64,000 nucleotides of DNA from JBHJHP01 sp042219825. GTDB taxonomy: Bacteria > Bacteroidota > Bacteroidia > Bacteroidales > UBA5342. The stretch covers positions 310,001 to 374,000 of the forward strand of contig NZ_JBHJHQ010000005.1 in the NCBI RefSeq assembly GCF_042219825.1, read 5' to 3'. The stretch's first letter is position 1; every line of letters begins with the position of its first letter. Shown one piece after another: positions 46,835 through 55,427 of the stretch. The position numbers and the translations under genes were made by a program. The notes under the pieces were generated by a model. That model saw nothing but the letters and a program-made list of their open reading frames with translations, was not told the origin of the DNA and ran no database searches.

Positions 46835-46863
46835 ACAAAAAAGGACCGCCCTCCAGCGGTCCT
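46835..46863 (-). terminator. Intrinsic terminator of the T9SS-tail/FISUMP gene pair
   Basis: AGGACCGC (46842-46849) pairs with GCGGTCCT (46856-46863). On the minus strand it is followed by a T-run. It lies 63 bases after the stop at 46926 and upstream of lysS. Confidence 0.85.
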
Positions 46864-46925
46864 ACCTCATCCTACTACCTCAAGGTCAATAACCCTCAAA
46901 ATATATTTTTACATCGAACGATTGT

Positions 46926-48014
46926 CTATTCTTTAATACACCTGACTGATATGTTTGCGTCTTTTTTAATGTTCACTTTAATAACCAGATTGTTTTCCGC
47001 ATTAAACTGATAAGCGACAGCATAATCAGGATTATCAGCAGATTCTTCACCGGTCCAGACATAAGCTCTGGCCCCAAGCCCTGTACTTGATCCGTCTGAT
47101 GCCACCATTCCGGCAGGAATAATTTCCGTTTCAGCTGATCCGGTTACACCATTCGCCTGAACATTCCAGTGAAATGTCCCGGTCTCTTTTAAAGAACTTC
47201 CTGCCAATGCAGATCCACCGTATTTCTGTAACAACACACTCCATTCCGCACTGGTAGGCATACGGTATCCGTCAGGACAGATATTTTTACCTTCTGCTAT
47301 AATTGCATCATAAGTGTACAGGTAACCATAGTCTACAGCAACTAATGGATCGTTATTATATGATTTTACGTTCTGGATAGGTGTGCCATCTGTATAAATC
47401 TCTGCTTTCAGATTATCTGCCATCCAGTTATTGCCATCATTTGTAGAAATTGTATCATACCAAACAGTTAAGTTCGGATCTCTTGTATCTTCCAAACCTG
47501 TACCCATTAATTCTTTCTTTACAGATTTAAGCTGAGTCTGTACATCCGCCAGGCTTTTCTTAAGATCAGTGATCGTTTTTGCATCGACACCATCAACAGA
47601 CTGAGCTGTTGATGCACTTTTTGCATACATCGCATAAGGCACACTTAAAAGCTGACTGGTGGACATATCCACATAATCAGTTCCCCCTTCAGTGTCCATT
47701 GCTACACCTACAAAATACTCACCAACTGACCAGTCAATATCTTCAAAGTATCCAAACGTTGGATGACCAGTTCCGATAGTCAGATTTATAATTCCATAAT
47801 TATTGGTCGTTGGAGAAAACTCCTCAACATAGGCCAACTCACCATCCACAGAATTCTTAAGAATACTGATTTCAATGCCAACTTTCTGATTGGCAATGAC
47901 ATCACCTCCAGCGTCTCTTGCAACAGCCTGATAACTGAATCCAGGTACTGATTGCGCCACAGCAGCAAATGACGTTACTGCAATTAAAGCTACTATAAGT
48001 AATCTTGTTTTCAT
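46926..48014 (-). CDS. Secreted protein with FISUMP (Fibrobacter major paralogous) domain
   Basis: 362 residues, signal peptide MKTRLLIVALIAVTSFAAVAQ. The N-terminal half (about 22-135) is the beta-rich head SVPGFSYQAVARDAGGDVI...LLSVPYAMYAKSA. This is common in Bacteroidota tail-fibre-like surface proteins and is followed by a short predicted coiled coil (DLKKSLADVQTQLKSVKKEL). The C-terminal half (about 185-362) is the FISUMP domain. It has NNWMADNLK, CPDGYRMPTSAEW and ending VRCIKE, a C-type-lectin-like fold. It follows the type A sorting-domain protein by 10 bases. Probably a surface or periplasmic binding protein. The ligand is unknown. Confidence 0.82.
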   Translation of the reverse strand: MKTRLLIVALIAVTSFAAVAQSVPGFSYQAVARDAGGDVIANQKVGIEISILKNSVDGELAYVEEFSPTTNNYGIINLTIGTGHPTFGYFEDIDWSVGEYFVGVAMDTEGGTDYVDMSTSQLLSVPYAMYAKSASTAQSVDGVDAKTITDLKKSLADVQTQLKSVKKELMGTGLEDTRDPNLTVWYDTISTNDGNNWMADNLKAEIYTDGTPIQNVKSYNNDPLVAVDYGYLYTYDAIIAEGKNICPDGYRMPTSAEWSVLLQKYGGSALAGSSLKETGTFHWNVQANGVTGSAETEIIPAGMVASDGSSTGLGARAYVWTGEESADNPDYAVAYQFNAENNLVIKVNIKKDANISVRCIKE

Positions 48015-48024
48015 GCTTTGAAAT

Positions 48025-48498
48025 TTATTTTTTTACAATTTTCACCGATCCGGAGATATTACCAAATTTATCCAGCGTATTTACAGTATACACACCTGAT
48101 GCAAGTGATGTAAGCAACAAACTTGTTTTATCCGAATTTAATTCTTCTGATAACACATTTTTACCTGATAAATCAGAAATAACTACATGTCCTCCCTTCA
48201 ACTGATCATTTTTCATGTGAATATTTACATATTCTGTTGCTGGATTAGGATAGACACTAATCTCTGCAGCAGGCAGACTGTTTTTTAAACTCAATGCTAT
48301 TTTTTGGTTTTCATAAATGTCTGGTGTTAAAACAGGTGATGCATCGTTTTGATTGGCAGAAATTCCACCGCCTACAACCCATGTTAAAGATGCTTTTGCT
48401 GATTTTCCTTCTGCTCCTGAAGAAACAAACATATCTTGCGCAGCCATTGTCCCTGAAAAAAGAACTATTCCCAATATTAAATCTATTATTCTTTTCAT
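48025..48498 (-). CDS. Small secreted protein with type IX type A sorting domain
   Basis: 157 residues. A signal peptide (about 1-20) is followed by some 55 residues containing a Gly-rich WVVGGGISANQND stretch. A canonical type A C-terminal sorting domain then runs from VYPNPATEYVNIHM through VVISDLSGKNVLSEE and SGVYTVNT to IVKK. Beyond the sorting domain there is little room for a catalytic domain, so it is most likely a small surface peptide or a carrier. It is the first gene of an operon with the FISUMP protein and has the best promoter of the region (48523-48553). Confidence 0.85.
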   Translation of the reverse strand: MKRIIDLILGIVLFSGTMAAQDMFVSSGAEGKSAKASLTWVVGGGISANQNDASPVLTPDIYENQKIALSLKNSLPAAEISVYPNPATEYVNIHMKNDQLKGGHVVISDLSGKNVLSEELNSDKTSLLLTSLASGVYTVNTLDKFGNISGSVKIVKK

Positions 48499-48522
48499 GG
48501 CCTTTTATTTATATTCACATAA

Positions 48523-48553
48523 CAAATATAGATCATTAAATTAAAATAAACAA
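48523..48553 (-). promoter_or_regulatory. Promoter: TTG - 20 nt - TATATTTG (minus strand)
   Basis: A -7 box at 48530-48523 and a -33 TTG at 48553-48551 are 20 nt apart. They match the Bacteroidota consensus well and leave about 20 nt of leader for the gene starting at 48498. Confidence 0.7.
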
Positions 48554-48863
48554 TATTTTTAAAACATTTTTTTAATATTTATTTAACATAAAATCATCTA
48601 CATGCGGTCAAGCAACCCTAAGCAGCTATATATATGGTATTTACGCACATGAATCGATTTTGACAATTCTTCATGTTTTGAAATAAATTATTTTAAAACA
48701 GCTCATTATCAACAACTTATGGCATATTAGTTAAAAACACTATTAATTAACATTTAATTAACAATTATAGCCGTTTTTTGTTAATTTAATATTAATTTTT
48801 ATTTACATAGAATTATTAATTTAGAACTAGAAAATTGAAGATCAAAGAATTAGGACAAATTCA

Positions 48864-48871
48864 TATATTTG
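48864..48871 (+). promoter_or_regulatory. -7 promoter box (TATATTTG)
   Basis: Exact match ending 15 bases before the ATG at 48887. A TTG upstream (48835) is too far (26 nt) to be an ideal -33. It overlaps an in-frame TTG at 48869, arguing against that codon as the start. Confidence 0.4.
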
Positions 48872-48886
48872 CAGAAAGCAAGTTTC

Positions 48887-50359
48887 ATGAAAATCCTAAA
48901 AATACTTGGTATAACCATTTTTACATTTTGTCAAAGCTTTAACGCTGAAGTTTTTATTCAAGCTGTACCTCCAATAGTTAATACATCCAAATCCTTCAGT
49001 GTTAAAGTTAACAGTAAGCCTTTAGGTTTATTTGCTATACCGTCACGATACGGAAACAACATATCTTATGGAACTTTTGGGTTTACGGATTCAGTCACAA
49101 TAGAGGTTACAACAAATTTCCCGTCGTCAGGTTTTACTAAATGGAAATTTTTACCTGCAACAGACAGCATAAAGTATAAAATCTTGTCGAATGGTATAAT
49201 TACCTTTAAACTGTACAAGCCAACAAAACTTACCCTGATACTCAACGGCGATTACAGAGGAAGAACCTTACATCTAGTCGCCTCCGGTCCACAAATTAAC
49301 CCTCCTGATACCAACAGTCCGGGAACACTTTTCTTTGGCCCGGGTTTGCATGAAATTTCTGCAGAAGAACAAAATACAATTACACTTGAGAGTAACCGAA
49401 AAGTATATTTATCTCCAGGTGCAATAGTTAAAGGATATATCCGGGCTGAAAATGCAGAGAATATTAAAGTATACGGTCAGGGTATTCTTCTTCCGCCGTC
49501 GGACTCCATCAACAAACATGCAATAGATTTTGAGGCTTGCAGCAATATTTCGGTATCCGGTATCAGTATTCTAATGCCCCATGAAGGAGATGGTATCTTT
49601 ATTTACAAATCGGATCAAAGCAATATTAGCAATGCTACAATAATAAATCCGGTAATTTGGAATAGTGAAGGTATAGTTGTAGCTAACAGCTCGGAGACAA
49701 CTATAAAAAACTGTCTGATCAGAAGTGGGAGTAATGCAATAGCAATCAAGGGCATCGGAAATAACCGGGAAGTTTCCAATGATTCAATTGAACCCGGTTC
49801 AGCACTACCAAACACGGCCATTGACATATCGCAGTGCAGGTTATGGTCGGACAACAGTAATGCAATTGGCATAGGACCGGAAACCATGACTGAATATATC
49901 TCTGACGTTACAATATCAGATTGTGATATTTTATTTGTCCGGGATGAAGAAATAGATAAGGCAGCTATTTCTGTCTTTTCTTTGCAAAGTACGGATATAT
50001 ACAATGTGTCCATGAAAGATATAAATATATATACGTCAGGACAGCTTATCGTTTTAAAAAACTCAGAACAGTTGGCAGGACTTAAAGGATCTCAGAAATG
50101 GCCGGGTAATATCCACGACATCACTTTTTACAATATAAAAACGTTTGAGCGTGGAAATGACCGCATTCAGATAGAAGGATGGGACAGCACGAAACTGATT
50201 CATAATATTGCATTGACAGGAATCATTACAATGGGAGATACGGTAAATGCAAACTCACCTCTGCTAAACCTGAATGATTTTACATCTGCCATAACAATTA
50301 ACGGAGATACCATAAAAAAACCGGTCCAAACTGAACCGGTTACTTCTACCCATAATTAA
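48887..50359 (+). CDS. Secreted right-handed beta-helix protein, GH49/GH28-like
   Basis: 490 residues from the ATG at 48887. A signal peptide (about 1-20) and an N-terminal beta-sandwich (about 25-140) are followed by FFGPGLHEISAE...VYLSPGAIVKGYI and then repeated beta-helix coils (VYGQGILLP, ISVSGISILMP, IVVANSSETTIKNCLI). This order matches dextranase/isopullulanase (GH49) and related polygalacturonase-fold enzymes. The usual GH28 NTDG and DD catalytic pairs are not intact: the corresponding loops read EGDGIFI and NSEGIVV. So it may be a different glycosidase, a lyase or a non-catalytic binder. It has no sorting tail. It is convergent with the efflux operon, whose terminator lies in its last codons. 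Confidence 0.65.
   Translation: MKILKILGITIFTFCQSFNAEVFIQAVPPIVNTSKSFSVKVNSKPLGLFAIPSRYGNNISYGTFGFTDSVTIEVTTNFPSSGFTKWKFLPATDSIKYKILSNGIITFKLYKPTKLTLILNGDYRGRTLHLVASGPQINPPDTNSPGTLFFGPGLHEISAEEQNTITLESNRKVYLSPGAIVKGYIRAENAENIKVYGQGILLPPSDSINKHAIDFEACSNISVSGISILMPHEGDGIFIYKSDQSNISNATIINPVIWNSEGIVVANSSETTIKNCLIRSGSNAIAIKGIGNNREVSNDSIEPGSALPNTAIDISQCRLWSDNSNAIGIGPETMTEYISDVTISDCDILFVRDEEIDKAAISVFSLQSTDIYNVSMKDINIYTSGQLIVLKNSEQLAGLKGSQKWPGNIHDITFYNIKTFERGNDRIQIEGWDSTKLIHNIALTGIITMGDTVNANSPLLNLNDFTSAITINGDTIKKPVQTEPVTSTHN
50312..50341 (-). terminator. Terminator of the efflux operon, embedded in the opposing gene
   Basis: AACCGGT (50319-50325) pairs with ACCGGTT (50335-50341). On the minus strand it is followed by seven Ts. 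It lies in codons of the C-terminus of the beta-helix protein, 36-65 bases past the TolC-like stop. Confidence 0.75.
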
Positions 50360-50376
50360 ACAGGTTTATTGGTATA

Positions 50377-51693
50377 TTAAAAAGTGATCGTATTATTCTT
50401 ATAGAATTCCAGTACTTTGGAAGAAAATATAAACTGATATTTAGAACGTAACATTTCTGATTCAGCCTGCATTAACTGACTCTTAGAGGTATTATAGTCA
50501 TAAGGAGATATTGCACCAACTTTGTATTTTTCCTCAGCAAAACGAAATGATTCTTTTGTAGCATCAAGCGTTTTTTGTGCAGATTCATAATTTGACTGAG
50601 CGGCCACTGCAGAAACATAGGCTTCCTTTATGGTTTCCCTTAACTGATTTTCAACCTGAGCCAGCTGCAGATCCATCGCATCGTAATTCAATTTGGCGCG
50701 TTTTACATTATTCCGGTTAGTGAACCGGCTGAAAATCGGAATGCTTATATTCACCCCCATATATGGTCTTGAAAATGCATCTAACTGATCCGAAAACGAT
50801 AAATTTGATGTATTATAATAATTGGCCGAATAACCCGCAAATGCAGATACAGATGGATAATATCCCGACTTAGCCTGGGCAATCGTATATTCAGAACTTT
50901 CAAGATTTTTCTCCGCACTTTTCACTTCAGGCCATGTCAGCTTTGTTTCATTGAATAAAATGGCTGCATTATACAAAGCAACTTTTGCCATTACTTCTGG
51001 AAGCTTCAGGGTTACCACATCAAACTCCTCAGGATTCTCCAAATCCAGAATATGAGCCATTACCAGTCTGGAATATGCCAGGTTATTCTTGGCTTCATTT
51101 AACGTAGCCATTTCACGGGCTTCCTGAGCCAGATTCTCCAGATAAATATCTTTCGACACCTCTCCTACCTCGTATTTAATCTCAACAGCCTCTTTGTCTT
51201 TCTGTGTACTCGCGAGCTGTTGCTCTGCAATAGTCACCAGTTCCTTTTTCATAAGTATATCCAGATAGCTTTGCAGTAAAAGCAATAATACATTGTTTTT
51301 TCTGGATTCCAGATTATATTCAGCAGCTTCACGATCTACCTTTGCCTGCGAAATACTGTTACGGATAGCAAAACCATTAAACAAAGGGACACCTGCTGAA
51401 GCGCCAAAACCAGTATTGAATGAATTCCCCTGCGTATATGTATTATCACTCGACCCCGAAAAATTAAAACTCTCGGTCATATTCACACTACCTGACAAAT
51501 TCGGAAGCATCTGATTTCTAGCACTCTGCACCAGCACCTCCTTATCCCTCACATCCAATTCCTGCATGCGCAACGCAAGGTTGTTTTCAAGGGTATAGTC
51601 AATGCATTCCTGTAGCGTCCAAAGCTTTTGTGCTTTTGTGCTCAGCAACGTCACACCAAGGAACAGCAATATAATTAAATATTTAATCTTCAT
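50377..51693 (-). CDS. TolC-family outer-membrane efflux protein
   Basis: 438 residues with a signal peptide (MKIKYLIILLFLGVTLLSTKAQ). The repeated helix-strand-helix layout of TolC channels is visible, with the two internal repeats starting LQECIDYTLENNLALRMQEL and PEVKSAEKNLESSEYTIAQAKSGYYPSV. Characteristic turns include SGSVNMTESF and PYMGVNISIPIF. It forms the outer-membrane duct of a tripartite exporter with the adaptor (7 bases upstream) and the ABC parts. Last gene of the five-gene operon. Confidence 0.93.
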   Translation of the reverse strand: MKIKYLIILLFLGVTLLSTKAQKLWTLQECIDYTLENNLALRMQELDVRDKEVLVQSARNQMLPNLSGSVNMTESFNFSGSSDNTYTQGNSFNTGFGASAGVPLFNGFAIRNSISQAKVDREAAEYNLESRKNNVLLLLLQSYLDILMKKELVTIAEQQLASTQKDKEAVEIKYEVGEVSKDIYLENLAQEAREMATLNEAKNNLAYSRLVMAHILDLENPEEFDVVTLKLPEVMAKVALYNAAILFNETKLTWPEVKSAEKNLESSEYTIAQAKSGYYPSVSAFAGYSANYYNTSNLSFSDQLDAFSRPYMGVNISIPIFSRFTNRNNVKRAKLNYDAMDLQLAQVENQLRETIKEAYVSAVAAQSNYESAQKTLDATKESFRFAEEKYKVGAISPYDYNTSKSQLMQAESEMLRSKYQFIFSSKVLEFYKNNTITF

Positions 51694-51700
51694 GACACTA

Positions 51701-52828
51701 TTATATTTCTTCGGTTTTAGGTTTATCCTTTTTGGCCAACTCCTTTTCGCCCTTTATTTCATCGTCAAGAGTCAGGCCATTTAAAACCTGTATTTTGATT
51801 CCGTCTGACAGCCCGGTTTTTATCTCTTTCTTTTCAAAGATTTGTTTTCCATCTTCCTCTCCTTTGAATAATTCCACAAATGCTGTATCGTTTTCAAATT
51901 TCACCAGACTTTCATCAATAGTCATCACACTGTCTTTCTTATCCAGAACAATATCAGCATTTGCGCTGTAACCAGCCCTCACAAAATCTTTATCATTAAG
52001 TTTTACATCGGCTTTGATCTCAAACTGAATGGCCCCGTTTTCTTCTACGCCTTTTGGCGCCACATAGGTCAGCGTGGCATCAAACTTTTTCTCTTCAATG
52101 GCACCTATGGTCAACATCAGGTCCATCCCGCTACTGATCTTCCCTACTTCTGTTTCATCTATCTTTCCTTCAAAGATCATATCGCTCATATCGGCAATGG
52201 TAGCAATAGTAGTACCATCATTAAATGTATTGGCCTGAATTACTGAATTTCCTTCCTTCACCGGCACATCGAGAACCATACCGGTTATTGTAGCACGTAT
52301 AAGAGTATTCGAAGCATTGGCATAGTCCTTTATTACCCCTTCTTTTATAAGCTGAAGATTATTATTGGCTGCAGCCAGTTCCTCTTTTGAGGCATTGTAC
52401 GATGTCACCACTTTTTGAAATTCACTTTTTGAAATTACCTCCCGGTCATACAGCTCCTTCTGACGGTCATAATCCAGCTTGGCATCATTCAGTTTAATTT
52501 CGGCCTGCTTTACGCGAGATTCTGCTGAATTTAGGTTCACCATATCCGGTATAATCTTAACCCTTGCAATCACCTGGTCTTTTTCAACATGATCACCCGG
52601 TTCCACATAAATCTCATCAATAATTCCTGATATCTGTGGCTTTATCTGGATTTCCTGCCGTGGAACCACACTACCGGTTGCAACCGTTTTATTAATGATG
52701 TTACCAATCTCAGGTTTCTTAATCTGGTATTGAACAGGAGGTTTCTGCGATTTTTGATACAAAAAGTAGAACGTCCATATAAAAAGGAGTCCAAGAATCA
52801 CTCCAAATGCAATTTTAACGATCTTCAT
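51701..52828 (-). CDS. Periplasmic adaptor (membrane-fusion protein), MacA-like
   Basis: 375 residues. One N-terminal helix (about 7-25) anchors it in the inner membrane. Next come a barrel-sandwich/lipoyl half (VATGSVVPRQEIQIKPQISGIIDEIYVEPGDHV), a helical hairpin (about 95-160), the second lipoyl half (LIRATITGMVLDVPVKEGN), and beta-barrel and membrane-proximal domains. The C-terminus is Lys/Glu-rich. It links the ABC permeases to the TolC-like duct. The gene lies 41 bases after the second permease and 7 before the TolC gene. Confidence 0.93.
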   Translation of the reverse strand: MKIVKIAFGVILGLLFIWTFYFLYQKSQKPPVQYQIKKPEIGNIINKTVATGSVVPRQEIQIKPQISGIIDEIYVEPGDHVEKDQVIARVKIIPDMVNLNSAESRVKQAEIKLNDAKLDYDRQKELYDREVISKSEFQKVVTSYNASKEELAAANNNLQLIKEGVIKDYANASNTLIRATITGMVLDVPVKEGNSVIQANTFNDGTTIATIADMSDMIFEGKIDETEVGKISSGMDLMLTIGAIEEKKFDATLTYVAPKGVEENGAIQFEIKADVKLNDKDFVRAGYSANADIVLDKKDSVMTIDESLVKFENDTAFVELFKGEEDGKQIFEKKEIKTGLSDGIKIQVLNGLTLDDEIKGEKELAKKDKPKTEEI

Positions 52829-52869
52829 AATGGCTATATTTTTATGTTTATTATTCTTTTAAGTTATTA

Positions 52870-54153
52870 TTATTCATCGCGTAGTGCGTCTATAGCTTTC
52901 ATTTTAACAGCCCTGTAAGCCGGAAGTAATCCTGCCAATGCCCCACCAATGATCAGTATTATCAGGGACGCAATACCCACACCAAAACTAATCTGTGGAT
53001 TCTGCAGTACAATCGTATTATCCGGATTTTCAGCTGCCTTTTCTAATCCATACGAAACACCTTCCAGAAGCATCATGGCAAGAAACAAGCCTACATATCC
53101 GGCTAGGGTTGTCAGTACAATGGACTCAGACAGAATTTGTGTAATTATTTTAGCCGGAGTGGCTCCAATGGCACGCTGGACACCTATTTCATGTGTCCGT
53201 TCACGAACTATAACCAACATAATATTGCTAACACCGATTACACCTGCGAACAGTGTCATTATCCCCACAAACCATGTTAAAATATTTATGCCCGAAAAAA
53301 GCATGTTAATTTGCTTAAATTGCATTTCAACATTTACATGCCCCACTCCATCCTTATCATTTGGGGCAATATCATGCCGGTCCTTTAAAATTTTAACAAC
53401 TTTATCTTCCACCGTCGAAACGGGAATGCCAGGTTTAGCGGTTATTGAAAAAAAGTGAACTTCATTCCCGTAATTATAAGTCTGCTGTAAGGTTGTAAAA
53501 GGAATAAAAACCGACTCTTTTTTATCACCACCAAAATTCATTTGTGTATCAGGAGTGAATACGCCTACGACCTGGAACCATACACCATTAACCTTGATAT
53601 ATTTTCCTACCGGATCTTCATCCTTATCAAATAATACTTCCTCAACACGTTCACCAATTATGCAGACTTTCCGTTTTTCCATGATATCGATATCATTAAT
53701 AAAACGGCCCTTTAAAACAGTGAACGGATCTATATTCCTGTAAGAAGGATAATCGCCTTTGATATAAAATGATCCGCTTTTATTATTATAATGTGTATTA
53801 TCTCCGTTGCTTTGTCGCCATCCCTGCAAACGGGGAGCTATATATTGTATTTCCTTTACATTTTCCTTTATATAGGACATGTCGTCGTTGGTAAGATCCC
53901 ATAAACGACCCCGTTTATAACCTTTATAAGGCTCTCCTGTTGGCTGAGTCCAGAAAAAAGCACTGTTTGTTGCAAAATTACCAAAGCCTTCAGTGATCCC
54001 ATTCGCCAATCCCTGTCCTGCTCCTGCCATGACAACAAGCATAAAAATCCCCCAGAATATCCCGAATGACGTTAAGAACGTACGTAGTTTATTCTTTTTC
54101 AGGGAACTCCATATCTCCTGCCAAAAATCCGAATCTAAAACACTTATATACAT
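52870..54153 (-). CDS. MacB/FtsX-type ABC permease, second copy
   Basis: 427 residues. An N-terminal helix preceded by SLKKNKLRTFLTSFGIFWGIFMLVVMAGAG, a large periplasmic MacB_PCD domain (about 45-260), and three C-terminal helices. These contain the FtsX core (VGVSNIMLVIVRERTHEIGVQRAIGATP) and the ending LPAYRAVKMKAIDALRDE. It has no ATPase domain of its own and relies on the separate ATPase at 55428-56117. It is clearly paralogous to the preceding permease, so the transporter is probably a heterodimer. Confidence 0.92.
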   Translation of the reverse strand: MYISVLDSDFWQEIWSSLKKNKLRTFLTSFGIFWGIFMLVVMAGAGQGLANGITEGFGNFATNSAFFWTQPTGEPYKGYKRGRLWDLTNDDMSYIKENVKEIQYIAPRLQGWRQSNGDNTHYNNKSGSFYIKGDYPSYRNIDPFTVLKGRFINDIDIMEKRKVCIIGERVEEVLFDKDEDPVGKYIKVNGVWFQVVGVFTPDTQMNFGGDKKESVFIPFTTLQQTYNYGNEVHFFSITAKPGIPVSTVEDKVVKILKDRHDIAPNDKDGVGHVNVEMQFKQINMLFSGINILTWFVGIMTLFAGVIGVSNIMLVIVRERTHEIGVQRAIGATPAKIITQILSESIVLTTLAGYVGLFLAMMLLEGVSYGLEKAAENPDNTIVLQNPQISFGVGIASLIILIIGGALAGLLPAYRAVKMKAIDALRDE

Positions 54154-54156
54154 AAC

Positions 54157-55425
54157 CTATTCGTCTCTTAATGCTTCAATGGGTTTAATTTTAGTTGCTT
54201 TTCTAGCCGGGAAATAGCCTGCTATTACACCCGAAATAATCAGAACCAGTGTTGAAATACCAGCAATAGTAAGGTTAACAGTTGGATTACTGAAAGGCAT
54301 ACCACCCTGTCCCTGTTGACTCTGTGCAGCTTCCGCACCTTTCTCCATTGCCATATTAAGCAGTTCCAGCAGGCCAATGCCACACACCATCCCAAGGTAA
54401 CCTGCAATACCGGTAATTATAACCGCTTCAAGTATAATAAGTGAAATTATACTCCCCGGTGTTGCACCCAGTGCTTTCCTTATTCCTATTTCCTTGGTCC
54501 TTTCTTTTACCGTAATCAGCATGATATTACTGACCCCCACAACACCTGCAATGATTGTGAAAACACCAATGATCCACACGAATGCTTTAATCCCTAGAAA
54601 TACCGACTGAACACGCGTGTAGTTTTCAAGCCTGTTATTGATATAAAGTGCTTTTTTATCTTCCGGATCAAACTGGTATTTTTTAGCAAAGTACTTTAAA
54701 AACCGTGATTCCAGTTCCTTATTCTGTTTAACCGACATATCGTCCACCGTGAGAGCGATGTTATGGACTCTGTTCGCACCATTAAACAGTTTCTGTGCGG
54801 TTGTCATCGGCACATAAACCCGCTTATTATCCCAGTCAGATTTATCATGATAAACGCCAACAACCCGAAACATTACACTGTTTATTTTTATAAACTTACC
54901 CAGCGGCTCATCGCCATTAAACAGTTTGTTAGCTACTTCCTCGCCTATAACGGCATATTTCCGGGTCATTTTCAGATCCACATCATTAATGAACCTGCCT
55001 TCCATCATCACAGCATTTTCAATTTTCTGATAATCGGGCATACAAGACAATACCTGGTAACTCCCGTATTCATTCCCATAAGAAACATTTGTTTCACCCC
55101 AGGGTAGAAAAAACCGGCCTGAAATATCATCTACCTCAGGAAAATTCTTTTTTATATTGTCAATATCTTCATTTTCAAACCGGATACGTCTGCCGGGCTT
55201 CAACCCTTTATATGCCTTGCTGGTGGTTCCTGAATTAAAGAATATAGAGTTTGTGGCATCATCAGAAAAATTCTCCTTCATACCGTTTGATAATCCGTTA
55301 CCGGCACCAAGTAGCAGGATGAGCATGAAAATCCCCCAAAAAACACTAAAACTCGTTAGAAATGTCCGGAGCTTATTCTGTTTTATTGTTGAGGCAATTT
55401 CCTGCCAGATATTGGAATCAAACAT
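54157..55425 (-). CDS. MacB/FtsX-type ABC permease, first copy
   Basis: 422 residues with the same architecture as its neighbour: STIKQNKLRTFLTSFSVFWGIFMLILLLGAG, a periplasmic domain, VGVSNIMLITVKERTKEIGIRKALGATP and the ending FPARKATKIKPIEALRDE. It starts 2 bases after the ATPase stop and ends 3 bases before the second permease, so translation is likely coupled. The two copies have diverged widely in the periplasmic domain but share the membrane core, pointing to an old tandem duplication. Confidence 0.92.
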   Translation of the reverse strand: MFDSNIWQEIASTIKQNKLRTFLTSFSVFWGIFMLILLLGAGNGLSNGMKENFSDDATNSIFFNSGTTSKAYKGLKPGRRIRFENEDIDNIKKNFPEVDDISGRFFLPWGETNVSYGNEYGSYQVLSCMPDYQKIENAVMMEGRFINDVDLKMTRKYAVIGEEVANKLFNGDEPLGKFIKINSVMFRVVGVYHDKSDWDNKRVYVPMTTAQKLFNGANRVHNIALTVDDMSVKQNKELESRFLKYFAKKYQFDPEDKKALYINNRLENYTRVQSVFLGIKAFVWIIGVFTIIAGVVGVSNIMLITVKERTKEIGIRKALGATPGSIISLIILEAVIITGIAGYLGMVCGIGLLELLNMAMEKGAEAAQSQQGQGGMPFSNPTVNLTIAGISTLVLIISGVIAGYFPARKATKIKPIEALRDE

Positions 55426-55427
55426 AA

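Larger units (their letters stand above)
48499..48886. other. Divergent AT-rich intergenic region
   Basis: 388 bases, about 80% A+T, no credible gene. It contains the minus-strand promoter at 48523-48553 and a plus-strand -7 match at 48864-48871. The rest shows T-runs and A-runs without a convincing hairpin. Confidence 0.6.

Noticed and set aside
52870..55425. Possible assembly duplication of the two ABC permease genes
   Set aside because: The copies differ widely in the periplasmic domain and at DNA level, so they are genuine old paralogues.
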